A stretch of 62,835 nucleotides of DNA from Chryseobacterium polytrichastri (GTDB taxonomy: Bacteria > Bacteroidota > Bacteroidia > Flavobacteriales > Weeksellaceae): assembly GCF_900142445.1 (NCBI RefSeq), contig NZ_FRAV01000029.1, forward strand, positions 1 through 62,835. Direction: 5' to 3'. The stretch's first letter is position 1. Each line of letters opens with the position of its first letter. Both the position numbers and the translations under genes were made by a program. Shown one piece after another: positions 52,795 to 62,428 of the stretch. The notes under the pieces were generated by a model that saw only the letters and a program-made list of their open reading frames with translations, did not search any database and was not told where the DNA came from.

Positions 52795-53004
52795 TTAGTC
52801 TTGCTGACCTTTTTCTGGTGTTGTTTTGTATCCAAATTTCTGTATCATAACATAGGTAAGAGCTACTAAAGCAATACTTAAGATAAGATGCGAATTCTCT
52901 GGATGCATCATTGCCTGATAAATATTGTAACCTAAAACAGCAGATACAATTGCTATTAATACTTGATTTGCTTGAGCGTACTGGTTTTTTAATGAAGTTT
53001 TCAT
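52795..53004 (-). CDS. Small two-helix membrane protein, unknown
   Basis: A 69-residue protein with two hydrophobic helices (about 15-32 VLIAIVSAVLGYNIYQAM and 38-56 SHLILSIALVALTYVMI) and a charged tail (KTTPEKGQQD). It has an ATG start and its own hairpin downstream. I do not recognise a family. Confidence 0.6.
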   Translation of the reverse strand: MKTSLKNQYAQANQVLIAIVSAVLGYNIYQAMMHPENSHLILSIALVALTYVMIQKFGYKTTPEKGQQD

Positions 53005-53085
53005 AATTAATATTTTTAATTGTTATTTACTTAGTAAGTATCACAACTTAAAATACGTTACAGAAAAATGTGAAAACTTTCTTTT

Positions 53086-54273
53086 TTACGCAATTACTCC
53101 GCTTCCAATAAGTTCATCATCTAGATACCAGGAAGCAAATTGTCCTTCCGCAATCGCAGATTGAGGTTCTTCAAATTCCATGTAAAAAGCATTTTCAAAC
53201 TGGAAGATCGTTGCTTTCTGCAAAGCTTGTCTGTAACGGAATCTCGCCAATACTTCCATAGATTCTCCATTTTTTAATCTTAGGTCTTCACGAACCCAGT
53301 GCAATTCGGCATTATCAACTTTCAAAGCTTTTTTATGTAATCCTGGGAAGCTGTGGCTTTCGCCCACAAAAATGATGTTGTTTTCCATATCTCTGGATAC
53401 GATAAAACAGCTTTCTTTGTGTCCGCCAATTCCTAGCCCTTTACTTTGCCCGATCGTGAAAAATTGAGCACCCTGATGCTTTCCAATTACTTTTCCGTCA
53501 GCTTTTTTATAATCGATTTTTTTACTTAAAAATTCTAATTCTTCTTCTTTTGAAGAGAAATTCGGTGTTTCTTGAGAAAACAAAGGTGAATCTTTGAAAA
53601 TTTCTACTATTTCTCCTTCTTTAGGAACCAATTGTTGTTGTAAAAATTGAGGAAGACTTACTTTTCCAATAAAACATAATCCTTGCGAATCTTTTTTATC
53701 AGCCGTAACTAATCCGATTTCTTTAGCGATTTCTCTTACTTCAGGTTTTGTTAATTCTCCAATAGGAAATAACGCTTTAGATAATTGATCCTGATTCAAT
53801 TGACACAGAAAATATGATTGATCTTTATTATTATCTTTTCCTGCTAACAAATGGAAAATTTCCTTTCCATTTTCGTCAAAAGTAGAGTCTACTCTTGCAT
53901 AATGTCCTGTAGCCACCTTGTCGGCACCTAAAGACATCGCTGTTTTCATGAAAACATCAAATTTTACTTCTCTGTTACACAAAACATCAGGATTCGGAGT
54001 TCTTCCTTTCTGATATTCATCAAACATATAATCAACGATTCTTTCTTTGTAAAGATCGCTCATATCAATCACCTGAAACGGAATTCCTAGTTTCTGGGCA
54101 ACCATCAACGCATCATTGCTATCCTCTATCCAAGGACATTCATCTTCTAACGTTACGGAAGCATCGTTCCAATTTCTCATAAACAAAGCCACTACTTCAT
54201 GACCTTGTTGTTGTAATAAATACGCTGTAACACTGGAGTCTACACCTCCTGATAATCCTACTACTATTTTCAT
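53086..54273 (-). CDS. mnmA: tRNA-specific 2-thiouridylase MnmA
   Basis: A 395-residue enzyme that thiolates U34 of Lys, Glu and Gln tRNAs. The PP-loop VGLSGGVDSSVTAYLLQQQGH is at residues 4-24, NPDVLCNREVKFDVF holds the first catalytic Cys, and SQGLCFIGKV the second. The insert around residues 225-250 (SPLFSQETPNFSSKEEELEFLSKKIDYKK region) is slightly longer than in E. coli MnmA (368 residues). A -7 box TATTTTTG (minus, 54324-54331) precedes it. Confidence 0.95.
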   Translation of the reverse strand: MKIVVGLSGGVDSSVTAYLLQQQGHEVVALFMRNWNDASVTLEDECPWIEDSNDALMVAQKLGIPFQVIDMSDLYKERIVDYMFDEYQKGRTPNPDVLCNREVKFDVFMKTAMSLGADKVATGHYARVDSTFDENGKEIFHLLAGKDNNKDQSYFLCQLNQDQLSKALFPIGELTKPEVREIAKEIGLVTADKKDSQGLCFIGKVSLPQFLQQQLVPKEGEIVEIFKDSPLFSQETPNFSSKEEELEFLSKKIDYKKADGKVIGKHQGAQFFTIGQSKGLGIGGHKESCFIVSRDMENNIIFVGESHSFPGLHKKALKVDNAELHWVREDLRLKNGESMEVLARFRYRQALQKATIFQFENAFYMEFEEPQSAIAEGQFASWYLDDELIGSGVIA

Positions 54274-54390
54274 TTTATTTCAATTTTACGAAACTCTTAA
54301 CGGGAGTTCTTAGTTTGATGCGGCAAAAATACAACTAAAAATATTCGTAAAAAAACCATAATTTTAAACATTGATAAAAACGATATTAAT

Positions 54391-54918
54391 ATGAAAAAAA
54401 TTACTATTGCATTGATGCTGATACTTTCAGGGTCAGTGTTTTCCCAAGTTTCAGTAGGTGCACCCATACAACAAAATAATAAATGGACTTTTGGAGGAGG
54501 AATTGGTTTAGGCTTCGGAAGTAACAGTGCTTTTTACCTCCAGGCTTCCCCAAGAGTAGGATATAGACTAACCGACGATTTAGAAGCAGGAGTTATAGGA
54601 AGTGTCTCATGGCAGACCTCAAAATATTATAGCTCAACAATGTTTGGAGCTGGTCCTTTTGCGAACTATTATTTTGCGCGATCTTTTTATGTAGGAGCCA
54701 ATCTTCAACATTATTTCATTGATTATAAAGACAAGTTCTACGATTACAAAGATCACAGAGAAGAAACCGCTTTATATCTTGGAGGTGGATATATGCAGCG
54801 CATAGGTGGAAATTCTTTTATGCAAATTGGTGTAATGTATAATGTGCTTTGGAAAGAGAATTCAAGTGTGTTTTCTAGTGGGCTAGTGCCTAATATTGGG
54901 TTTGTGGTGGGGCTGTAA
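54391..54918 (+). CDS. Small outer-membrane beta-barrel-like protein
   Basis: A 175-residue exported protein (signal MKKITIALMLILSGSVFSQ). The mature part has alternating polar/hydrophobic strands with Gly and aromatic ends (WTFGGGIGLGFGSNSAFYLQASPRVGYRL, FMQIGVMYNVLW), and ends in NIGFVVGL, suiting an 8-stranded OmpX/OmpW-like barrel. Function unknown. It diverges from mnmA. Confidence 0.75.
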   Translation: MKKITIALMLILSGSVFSQVSVGAPIQQNNKWTFGGGIGLGFGSNSAFYLQASPRVGYRLTDDLEAGVIGSVSWQTSKYYSSTMFGAGPFANYYFARSFYVGANLQHYFIDYKDKFYDYKDHREETALYLGGGYMQRIGGNSFMQIGVMYNVLWKENSSVFSSGLVPNIGFVVGL

Positions 54919-54981
54919 TTTTTTTATTTTCTACAGATTTTATATTAGTTTCATTTGCAGAAATTATTTCAGTATAAAAGA

Positions 54982-55012
54982 AAAGCATCGAGAATTTCCC
55001 GATGCTTTCTAT
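54982..55012 (-). terminator. Terminator of clpC
   Basis: Nine-base stem AAAGCATCG / CGATGCTTT with a 9-base loop, between convergent genes, with a T-rich tail on the minus strand. Confidence 0.7.
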
Positions 55013-55032
55013 TTAAAAAATTAAATTATTTA

Positions 55033-57561
55033 TTAAGAAGATTTTTCAACCGTCTTTTTTGTTTTCTGAGCTTTTCCGGCTAGGCCATCTTTCGCTTCAT
55101 TCACATCTAAAATAATAGTTTCTCCTTCGTTTAATTGTTTGTTTACCAGCATTTCAGCCAATAAATCTTCAATGTATTTCTGGATTGCTCTTTTTAGTGG
55201 TCTTGCACCGAAGTCTTTGTCCCAACCTTTTTCAGAAATAAAGTCTTTAGCTTCATCAGTTAAGTCAACTTTATATCCTAATTTATCAAGTCTGGTGTAA
55301 AGCTTGTTCAATTCAAGATCAATGATTTTCTTGATATCTTCTTTCTCAAGAGAGTTGAAGATCACAATATCATCAATTCTGTTTAAGAACTCAGGAGCAA
55401 ATGCTTTTTTAAGGGCATTTTCAATGGTTCCTCTTGCTCTTGTATCAGAACCTGTTTTCTTAGCAGAAGTTCCGAATCCTACACCATCTCCGAAGTCTTT
55501 AATATCTCTCGTTCCGATGTTTGAAGTAAGGATAATGATTGTATTTCTAAAATCAATTTTTCTACCTAAACTGTCTGTAACGTGACCTTCATCTAAGATC
55601 TGTAATAAGATATTGAACACATCTGGGTGAGCTTTTTCAATCTCATCCAAAAGAACTACTGCATAAGGTTTTCTTCTTACAGCTTCTGTTAATTGTCCAC
55701 CCTCTTCGTATCCAACGTATCCCGGAGGCGCTCCAACCAATCTTGAAACTGCAAATTTCTCCATGTATTCACTCATATCGATTCTGATCAAAGATTCATC
55801 AGATTCGAAAAGCTCTCTTGCCATTACTTTCGCCAGCTCAGTTTTACCAACCCCGGTTGTTCCAAGGAAAATAAAAGTTCCTATCGGACGGTTTGGATCT
55901 TTAAGACCGGCTCTGTTTCTTTGAATAGCTTTAACAACTTTCTTCACAGCATCTTCCTGACCGATAACTTTTCCGTTCAGTTTTTCGTCCATCTGAGCTA
56001 GTTTATCAAGTTCATTTTTACCAACTTTCGTTACAGGAACTCCACTCATCATAGAAACTACTTCTGCTACATTTTCGTCAGTTACAGTTTCTTTTTTCTC
56101 TTTTACATCTTTATCCCATTTATCCTGAGCAGCATTAAGTTCCATTTGAAGACGTTCTTCTTCATCTTTAAGCTTTCTGGCCTCAAGATAATCCTGAGCT
56201 TTTACAGCTTTCTGCTTCAATTCTTTGATGTCTTCAATTTTCTGTTCAAAATCAATGATCTCAGTAGGAACTTTCATGTTTTTAATATAAACACGAGATC
56301 CTGCCTCATCCATTGCATCAATTGCTTTATCTGGTAAGAAACGATCTGTAATATATCTTGCCGTTAAGTTTACACAAGCCAGAATTGCTTCTGGAGTATA
56401 CACAACATTATGATGTTCTTCGTATTTGTCTTTAATCTGATTCAAGATTTGAATGGTTTCTTCAATGTTGGTAGGTTCCACCATTACTTTCTGGAATCTT
56501 CTTTCTAAAGCCCCATCTTTTTCAATATACTGACGGTACTCATCAAGAGTTGTGGCACCAATACATTGGATCTCACCTCTTGCTAAAGCCGGTTTAAACA
56601 TATTGGAAGCATCTAAACTTCCTGTTGAGCTACCAGCACCAACAATTGTATGAAGTTCGTCAATGAACAAGATCACATCACGGTTTTTTTCTAATTCCGT
56701 CATGATGGCCTTCATTCTTTCTTCAAACTGTCCACGGTATTTTGTTCCCGCAACTAAACTTGCAAGATCTAACGTGATTACTCTTTTACCATAAAGAACT
56801 CTGGAAACTTTCTTCTGTTGAATTCTTAAAGCTAATCCTTCAGCGATGGCAGATTTACCAACACCCGGTTCACCAATAAGCAACGGATTGTTTTTCTTTC
56901 TTCTTGATAGAATTTGAGAAACTCTTTCGATTTCTTTCTCACGACCAATCACTGGATCTAATTTCCCGTCTCTTGCCAAAGAAGTAAGATCTCTACCAAA
57001 GTTATCCAATGTTGGAGTTTTACTTTTTGCAGATCCTAGATTTCCCGTAGGCTTTCTCATTTGCTCAAAATCTTCTCTTTCTTCATCGTCATCATAAGCA
57101 CTCATTTGTGGTGCCTGTCCGGAGTTTTTAAGCATCGTTTGATATTCTTTTGAAACTCCTTCATAATCGATGTCGTAAGCTCCTAATATACTTGAGGTAG
57201 GGTCTTCATATTTATATAGAATGCCTAAAAGCAAATGAACGGTATTAATTTCATTACTTTTGTATTGTCTGCATTCTAACTCAGCACGTTTGATGGAATG
57301 ATCTGCCATCTTAGTGAAAGAAATATTGGTAACCTCCTCAGAAATAGGATTAAGACTTACTGTATTTAGAGTTTCAATTTTTCTTCTGATTTGTGTTAAA
57401 TCCGCATTAAGGTTTTGAAGGATTTCTTTTGCAGAGTTTTCCGTTTTTATAATACCTAAAAGTAGATGTTCTGTATTGAGAAATTCACTTTTCAGCCTTT
57501 TAGCTTCGCTTTTGCTTTGTTTGAACACCTGGCTCAAACCTTGTGAAAACTTATAATCCAT
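55033..57561 (-). CDS. clpC: ATP-dependent Clp protease ATP-binding subunit ClpC
   Basis: An 842-residue Hsp100 ATPase. Two Clp N-repeats occupy about 1-140 (FLNTEHLLLGIIKTE, NTVHLLLGILYK). AAA1 has Walker A GEPGVGKSAIAEGL near 230 and LFIDELHTIVG. A UVR-like segment (KAVKAQDYLEARKLKDEEERL, about 435) marks ClpC. AAA2 has GTTGVGKTELAKVMA and LLDEIEKAHPDVFNILLQ. It unfolds proteins for ClpP. The start at 57561 (MDYKFSQGL) suits the family; ATG at 57573 is four codons earlier. Confidence 0.95.
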   Translation of the reverse strand: MDYKFSQGLSQVFKQSKSEAKRLKSEFLNTEHLLLGIIKTENSAKEILQNLNADLTQIRRKIETLNTVSLNPISEEVTNISFTKMADHSIKRAELECRQYKSNEINTVHLLLGILYKYEDPTSSILGAYDIDYEGVSKEYQTMLKNSGQAPQMSAYDDDEEREDFEQMRKPTGNLGSAKSKTPTLDNFGRDLTSLARDGKLDPVIGREKEIERVSQILSRRKKNNPLLIGEPGVGKSAIAEGLALRIQQKKVSRVLYGKRVITLDLASLVAGTKYRGQFEERMKAIMTELEKNRDVILFIDELHTIVGAGSSTGSLDASNMFKPALARGEIQCIGATTLDEYRQYIEKDGALERRFQKVMVEPTNIEETIQILNQIKDKYEEHHNVVYTPEAILACVNLTARYITDRFLPDKAIDAMDEAGSRVYIKNMKVPTEIIDFEQKIEDIKELKQKAVKAQDYLEARKLKDEEERLQMELNAAQDKWDKDVKEKKETVTDENVAEVVSMMSGVPVTKVGKNELDKLAQMDEKLNGKVIGQEDAVKKVVKAIQRNRAGLKDPNRPIGTFIFLGTTGVGKTELAKVMARELFESDESLIRIDMSEYMEKFAVSRLVGAPPGYVGYEEGGQLTEAVRRKPYAVVLLDEIEKAHPDVFNILLQILDEGHVTDSLGRKIDFRNTIIILTSNIGTRDIKDFGDGVGFGTSAKKTGSDTRARGTIENALKKAFAPEFLNRIDDIVIFNSLEKEDIKKIIDLELNKLYTRLDKLGYKVDLTDEAKDFISEKGWDKDFGARPLKRAIQKYIEDLLAEMLVNKQLNEGETIILDVNEAKDGLAGKAQKTKKTVEKSS

Positions 57562-57686
57562 AATATATCTCATTAGAATAAAAGCAACATTGCCATTTAT
57601 TCATTATCTAAATTACAAATATTTTACCAAAAATCAAATAATGACTTTATGGCAGAAAAAAACTTTATTATCTTATTGAAAATGAC

Positions 57687-57694
57687 TAAGTTTG
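57687..57694 (+). promoter_or_regulatory. -7 box of the YgjV/glycosyltransferase unit
   Basis: TAAGTTTG, perfect match, 20 bases before the ATG at 57715. Confidence 0.45.
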
Positions 57695-57714
57695 TTATCT
57701 CATAAATTTTTCTC

Positions 57715-57942
57715 ATGAATCCCGAAATTTCTACTTATGTCGGATATTCTGCCTCACTTTTCGTTGTGTTGAGCTTTATATTGAAAGATGTAAGAAAAAT
57801 CAGAATTGTAAATATGATTGGCTGTATTTGTTTTGTCATTTATGGTATCTTCAGCGGAATGCTGTGGCCGGTAATCATACCCAACGGGCTGGTTTGTCTT
57901 ATACAAATTTACCATTTGTCGGCAGGAAATAAGGGGAAATGA
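57715..57942 (+). CDS. YgjV-like small membrane protein
   Basis: A 75-residue protein with three hydrophobic helices (8-24, 32-49, 52-68). The motif GYSASLFVVLSFILKDVRKIRIVNMIGCICFVIYG resembles YgjV/SemiSWEET-like PQ-loop proteins. A sugar-transport role is not proven. It overlaps the glycosyltransferase gene by 4 bases (ATGA). Confidence 0.7.
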   Translation: MNPEISTYVGYSASLFVVLSFILKDVRKIRIVNMIGCICFVIYGIFSGMLWPVIIPNGLVCLIQIYHLSAGNKGK

Positions 57943-59033
57943 GGAAAAAGATAATTACATCTGCTTTTAGCAACTTATATACTGATCAGCGTATTGAAAA
58001 GGTTTGCAGGACCTTGAATGAAAATGGCTATGAGATTGAATTAATAGGAAATAATTGGGGCGGAACAGAGGATATGCAAAGACCTTATTCTTTTTCGAGA
58101 ATACAACTTATTTCTAAAAGTTTAAAAACAGCTTATTTTGAATTTAATTGGAAGTTATACCATGAATTAAAGAAGAAAGCAGATCAGAATACAATTCTTC
58201 ATGCCAATGATTTGGATGCTTTGCTACCGAATTATCTTATTGCTAAAAAATTAAATATTCCTTTAGTTTTTGACAGTCATGAAATTTTTTCCGAAATGCC
58301 GGCAATTCAAGGCAAAATGTCACAAAAATTGTGGAGATATCTTGAGAGAAGCATGGTTCCGAAAGTGAAATTCATGATAACGGCGAGCGGAAGTTATGGA
58401 AAATGGTTCCAAAAAAAATATGGAGTTGAGCCAATTGTGGTTCAAAATGCACCTCGAAAAATAGATTTTGATCTGGAAATTCCTGAAAATAATCCAAAAG
58501 TAATTTTGTATCAAGGGGCAATTAATCCGTTTCGAGGAATTGATAAAGCAATTTTAGCAATGCATCATCTTGATAATGTCATCTTAAAAATTGCTGGAGA
58601 CGGACCTCGTAAGAAAGAGTATGAGGACTTGGTTATCCGCGAAAATCTTCAACATAAAGTTCAGTTTCTAGGAAAATTAAGACCAGAAGATTTAAGAGAA
58701 ATCACGGTAACGGTTGACTGCGGAATGAGCATCGAAGAGAATGGGGGAGAGAGTTATTTTTATTCCTTACCTAATAAAGTTTTAGATGGTATTCAGGCGA
58801 GAGTTCCTTTAATCTTATCAAATCTTCCGGAAATGCAGAATATTAAAAATCAATTTGATATTGGAGAAATTATTAAAGATCATCAACCGGAAAATATTGC
58901 CAAAGCGATTCAATTAATTTTAAATAAAGGAAGAAAAAATTACCAACCCGAACTTGAAAAAGCAGCCAATACACTTTGCTGGGAAAATGAAGAAGTGAAA
59001 TTATTACAGGTTTTTGAAAAAGCTTCCCAATAA
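57939..59033 (+). CDS. Glycosyltransferase, family 4-like
   Basis: A 364-residue GT-B-fold enzyme. The N-domain has NDLDALLPNYLIAKKLNIPLVFDSHEIFSEMPA. The C-domain shows PKVILYQGAINPFRGIDKAI and LKIAGDGPRKKEYEDL. The E-x7-E-like region is SIEENGGESYFYSLPNKVLDGIQARVPLI near 270-295. Donor and acceptor sugars are unknown; LPS or exopolysaccharide synthesis is probable. It is translationally coupled to the YgjV-like gene. The 298-base gap after it (59034-59331) holds no recognisable gene. Confidence 0.88.
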   Translation: MRKKIITSAFSNLYTDQRIEKVCRTLNENGYEIELIGNNWGGTEDMQRPYSFSRIQLISKSLKTAYFEFNWKLYHELKKKADQNTILHANDLDALLPNYLIAKKLNIPLVFDSHEIFSEMPAIQGKMSQKLWRYLERSMVPKVKFMITASGSYGKWFQKKYGVEPIVVQNAPRKIDFDLEIPENNPKVILYQGAINPFRGIDKAILAMHHLDNVILKIAGDGPRKKEYEDLVIRENLQHKVQFLGKLRPEDLREITVTVDCGMSIEENGGESYFYSLPNKVLDGIQARVPLILSNLPEMQNIKNQFDIGEIIKDHQPENIAKAIQLILNKGRKNYQPELEKAANTLCWENEEVKLLQVFEKASQ

Positions 59034-59307
59034 GTTTTTATCACAAAGAAAAACAAAGAATTAATAAACTATTGTGTTTTAAAGCTAAACCAAGGCGTTC
59101 CACTTATCAATGTAAAACAAATAGAATGATCTTAAAATTTGTATTTCTAAAATAAGCGAAGCGGCTTTGTTTCTCTTAAAGTATCTTCAAAACTTGCAAA
59201 ATCTTTGTCTAGCCTTGTGTTTAAAAAGAAAAAGATGAGCCTTTTAAGAATTATTACAAATTGTTTTTCATAATAAGTCTATATTAAATTATCTTTTTAA
59301 AATTGGT

Positions 59308-59315
59308 TATCTTTG
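59308..59315 (+). promoter_or_regulatory. -7 box of sufE
   Basis: TATCTTTG, perfect match, 16 bases before the sufE ATG. Confidence 0.5.
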
Positions 59316-59331
59316 CAAAAAGAAAGTAAGA

Positions 59332-59751
59332 ATGACCATTAAAGAAAAACAGAAAGAACTTATCGACGAGTTTGCGTTTCTTGAAGACTGGGAGCAAAAA
59401 TATGAGTATATCATAGATCTTGGAAAAGAATTGAAAGGCCTTTCGGATGACAAGAAAGGTGATGAAAATCTAATTAAAGGTTGCCAAAGTAAAGTTTGGA
59501 TCGATGCTGAGTTCAAAGATGGAAAACTGTTTTTCGATGCTGATTCGGATGGTATTTTACCAAAAGGAATCGTTTCGTTGTTGGTAAGCATTTACAGCGG
59601 ACATTCTACGCAGGAAATTTTAGATTCGGATTTTGAGTTTATTTCCGAGATCGGATTACAGGAATTTCTTTCCCCTTCTAGAGCCAATGGATTAATGGCG
59701 ATGACAAAACAAATTAAATTTTATGCAGTTGCCTATCAACTGAAGTCGTAG
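59332..59751 (+). CDS. sufE: SufE-family Fe-S cluster assembly protein
   Basis: A 139-residue SufE: EEFAFLEDWEQKYEYIIDLGKEL-like start, LIKGCQSKVWIDAEFKDGKLFF with the sulfur-accepting Cys near 51, SDGILPKGIVSLLVSIYSGHSTQEIL and LSPSRANGLMAM. It takes persulfide from SufS for the SufBCD scaffold. The suf operon is not in view, so this is an isolated copy. The glycosyltransferase gene follows 2 bases later. Confidence 0.94.
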   Translation: MTIKEKQKELIDEFAFLEDWEQKYEYIIDLGKELKGLSDDKKGDENLIKGCQSKVWIDAEFKDGKLFFDADSDGILPKGIVSLLVSIYSGHSTQEILDSDFEFISEIGLQEFLSPSRANGLMAMTKQIKFYAVAYQLKS

Positions 59752-59753
59752 TC

Positions 59754-60719
59754 GTGACCAGAATTTTAGCATATCGTTTTTCCGCGTTTGGTGATGTCGC
59801 TATGACAGCACCTGTTTTTCGAGAGTTCTTAGAACAGAATCCGAATGTAGAAATCGTCATGGTTTCAAGGAAGAGTTTTGAGAGCTTATTTTCTGATATT
59901 CCGAATATTATCTTTAAAGGAATCAACTTAGATGATTATAAAGGTTTTTTCGGATTGCAAAGATTGGCAAATGAATTAATAAAAGAATTTCAGCCTGATA
60001 TGATTGCCAATTTGCATGACGTAATCAGGACCAAAATTTTAGATAAAATTTACAGAAGAAAAGGTCTTAAAGTATTTAAAATAAACAAAGGAAAAGAAGA
60101 AAAAGAGTATTTAACAGATGTTTGGAATCTGAATAAAACACAATTAAAAAAAACGGTTGAGCGCTATGCTGATGTTTTTAGGGATATGGGTTTTAAAGTT
60201 GAACTTTCTCATCAGTTAAGACCTATTACAGAAAAGAAATCGGGAATAGGCTTTGCTCCGTTTGCTCAGCATAAAGGAAAAATGCTTCCTTTGGAAAAGT
60301 CTTACGAGCTTGTAAGGATTTTAGCACAGAAACATACAATCTATTTCTTTGGAGGTGGAAAAAATGAGACTGAAACGTTAGAAAAATGGGAAAGTCAAAT
60401 TCCGAATACCAAGAGCTTGTCTGGGAAATTAAGTCTTACAGAAGAGCTTAATAAAATTTCAGAATTAGAGCTAATGATTTCTATGGATTCAGCGAATATG
60501 CATTTGGCGAGTTTAATGGGAACGCGATGTGTCTCTATCTGGGGCTCTACGCATCCATTTGCAGGGTTTTTAGGCTTTGGACAGAGTGAAGATGATGTTG
60601 TACAGGTAAAAGATCTTACATGTAGGCCTTGCTCTGTTTTTGGAGATAAGGAATGTTATAGGGGAGATTGGGCTTGTCTTGAGGAACTTGATGTTCAGAA
60701 AATAGTTGATAAAATCTGA
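59754..60719 (+). CDS. Glycosyltransferase family 9 (heptosyltransferase-like)
   Basis: A 321-residue GT9 enzyme of LPS core synthesis. The N-domain begins RILAYRFSAFGDVAMTAPVF, typical of WaaF/WaaC-type proteins. The donor site shows SMDSANMHLASLMGTRCVSIWGSTHPFAGF (D-x-x-x-MH-x-A), and the C-terminal Cys cluster is CRPCSVFGDKECYRGDWAC. The start is GTG at 59754, only 2 bases after the sufE stop. Acceptor unknown. Confidence 0.9.
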   Translation: MTRILAYRFSAFGDVAMTAPVFREFLEQNPNVEIVMVSRKSFESLFSDIPNIIFKGINLDDYKGFFGLQRLANELIKEFQPDMIANLHDVIRTKILDKIYRRKGLKVFKINKGKEEKEYLTDVWNLNKTQLKKTVERYADVFRDMGFKVELSHQLRPITEKKSGIGFAPFAQHKGKMLPLEKSYELVRILAQKHTIYFFGGGKNETETLEKWESQIPNTKSLSGKLSLTEELNKISELELMISMDSANMHLASLMGTRCVSIWGSTHPFAGFLGFGQSEDDVVQVKDLTCRPCSVFGDKECYRGDWACLEELDVQKIVDKI

Positions 60720-60764
60720 TAATGGTTTTTATTACCAAGAAAATTTATCCAAATATATGAAGTT

Positions 60765-61364
60765 TTATGAGAGTTTTTTTAATTGCTCAATTTCTTTATC
60801 TTCATTTGCTTTAGATGGAACAGGTCGGACTTGGCATGCATATTTTCTAATATCATTAAAATAGTTCAATTTTTCACTATCAACTTTAATTAATCTGGCT
60901 TGTAGAAATCTTACTCCTGAAACAATCTCAATTGGAGTGTTTCCTGAATTAATTATCTCTACAGAAATACACCCACAATATCCAGGTTGTAAAATAGTTG
61001 ACATTGTTAATCCTAATCTACTATAAGAACTTCGTAAAGATAAGACTGCGTAAACATTATTGGGAAGTTTTATATATTCTAAAGTAGAAAATAGAGTAGG
61101 TTGAAATGGGTGCAATAGAAAATTTTCTCCAATCTTTCTTCTAGTTTGTGTAAAGTTACTTTTTATTGAACGTGAAGATATATCATTTGAGGAAGTGTTT
61201 ATATATGATGATCTACCTTGATGTTGAAATAAAAAATCGGTACCAACTCTAAGATCAATACTTATGTCTCCAATCTGATTTTCATCAAGAATTGGATGAA
61301 TAAATAAGTGGTTATCTTTAATCAATGATTTTATTTCATTTTTATGTAGTGTTCCGCCATTCAT
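60765..61364 (-). CDS. dCTP deaminase-like protein (DCD fold)
   Basis: A 199-residue protein of the dUTPase/DCD superfamily. SIDLRVGTDF near residue 36, SLRSSYSRLGL at about 109-119 (RSSxxRLGL, Arg111 and Arg116), the catalytic-type Glu136 in SVEIINSGNTPIEI, and KYACQVRPVPSK near the end match dCTP deaminase. Housekeeping Dcd is of similar length (about 180-195). The AT-rich accessory context, next to a peptidase and an IS, resembles phage-defence nucleotide-depletion enzymes. That role is inferred. It lies 5 bases after the metallopeptidase gene. Confidence 0.82.
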   Translation of the reverse strand: MNGGTLHKNEIKSLIKDNHLFIHPILDENQIGDISIDLRVGTDFLFQHQGRSSYINTSSNDISSRSIKSNFTQTRRKIGENFLLHPFQPTLFSTLEYIKLPNNVYAVLSLRSSYSRLGLTMSTILQPGYCGCISVEIINSGNTPIEIVSGVRFLQARLIKVDSEKLNYFNDIRKYACQVRPVPSKANEDKEIEQLKKLS

Positions 61365-61369
61365 AAAAT

Positions 61370-62419
61370 TCAGCTTTTATTATTCCAGCTCTTTAATAAA
61401 AAATAACTTGAAATAGATTTTTCAATCAAATTATTTAACATTTGATACTTCTGTTTTTCAGGAAGATCTATAAAACTAGTGCTCGTATTATCTTTCCATA
61501 CTCCCCAACCTATTTTATAAATATAATGAAGTTGTTTGTCGTTTTCTAAAATCTCAGGAATAAATTTATAAAAGTTTGAATTTGAGATAGTCTTTTCTTC
61601 AAATCTTAATTCTATTTTTTTTCCAACTAATTCTACAATTTCTTTAAAATCATCTATAATAGAAGAAGGTCTCATATTTAGAAAATCATCTACTAATGTA
61701 ATTCTTTTAGATGTACTGGGATGTGTGTATGAATCGTTATCATAACTTGTTCTATCATATAAGTATTGATTAGATGCATCACTAATATATTGTGCTGCAA
61801 ATAGATCAGCAAAATATTCTGCAGTATGATTTAAAAATGACTTTTCGTCGGCTATAATTGTGGATTTGCTAATTTTTGATAAGATTCTTTTTGAAATATT
61901 ATATTCAGCATCAATGAAGTGACCTAGTTCATGATAAAGTGAAACTGTTGCTAAATAATCTCTACTTAAAATTTTTGGCAGAGAAATTCTAATTTGTCTA
62001 TACTTTATTTGTTCTAAAGATTTAGAACTTAAGAAAATATTTAAATGATCAAAAAACTCTTTATTTCTTGAAAAATATAAATCATTAAAATTATTTGATA
62101 GTGATGTTGAGAGAATTAAGTTATCATCATCTATCCAATCTTTAAGCGCAAGTTCCAAACAAGATATAATTTCAAAAGGAATTACATTTAAGGTGCTGTT
62201 ATCTAAATATTGTAAATCGGAAATGATATATTGTAAAATTTGCTTATAAACAGGTATGTCAGTAGAAAGGATTACTCCAGTATTACTTAAATGTTTTATG
62301 GAAGAAAATATTTTATAAATATTTATGAAATGCTCCTCTCTTCTTTCATCCGAATAGACATTATTTTTGCTATTAGAAAATTGGGAATCAATTTGATTGA
62401 TAAGTAAATTTAAAGACAT
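61370..62419 (-). CDS. HELGH zinc metallopeptidase-like protein, unknown family
   Basis: A 349-residue soluble protein. The zinc motif YHELGHFID (His163, Glu164, His167) is followed 34-38 residues on by HTAEYFADLFAAQYI, where Glu201 or Asp205 would be the third ligand, as in gluzincin-type or toxin-like peptidases. The N-terminal 150 residues are helical, and no signal peptide is visible. It is 9 bases downstream of a truncated gene and 5 bases upstream of the dCTP-deaminase-like gene. The pairing suggests a regulated effector or defence operon; this is inference. Confidence 0.75.
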   Translation of the reverse strand: MSLNLLINQIDSQFSNSKNNVYSDERREEHFINIYKIFSSIKHLSNTGVILSTDIPVYKQILQYIISDLQYLDNSTLNVIPFEIISCLELALKDWIDDDNLILSTSLSNNFNDLYFSRNKEFFDHLNIFLSSKSLEQIKYRQIRISLPKILSRDYLATVSLYHELGHFIDAEYNISKRILSKISKSTIIADEKSFLNHTAEYFADLFAAQYISDASNQYLYDRTSYDNDSYTHPSTSKRITLVDDFLNMRPSSIIDDFKEIVELVGKKIELRFEEKTISNSNFYKFIPEILENDKQLHYIYKIGWGVWKDNTSTSFIDLPEKQKYQMLNNLIEKSISSYFLLKSWNNKS

Positions 62420-62428
62420 GTTAAATAT

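Noticed and set aside
59034..59331. Possible tRNA or small gene in the gap before sufE
   Set aside because: No cloverleaf, T-arm sequence or credible frame was found on either strand.
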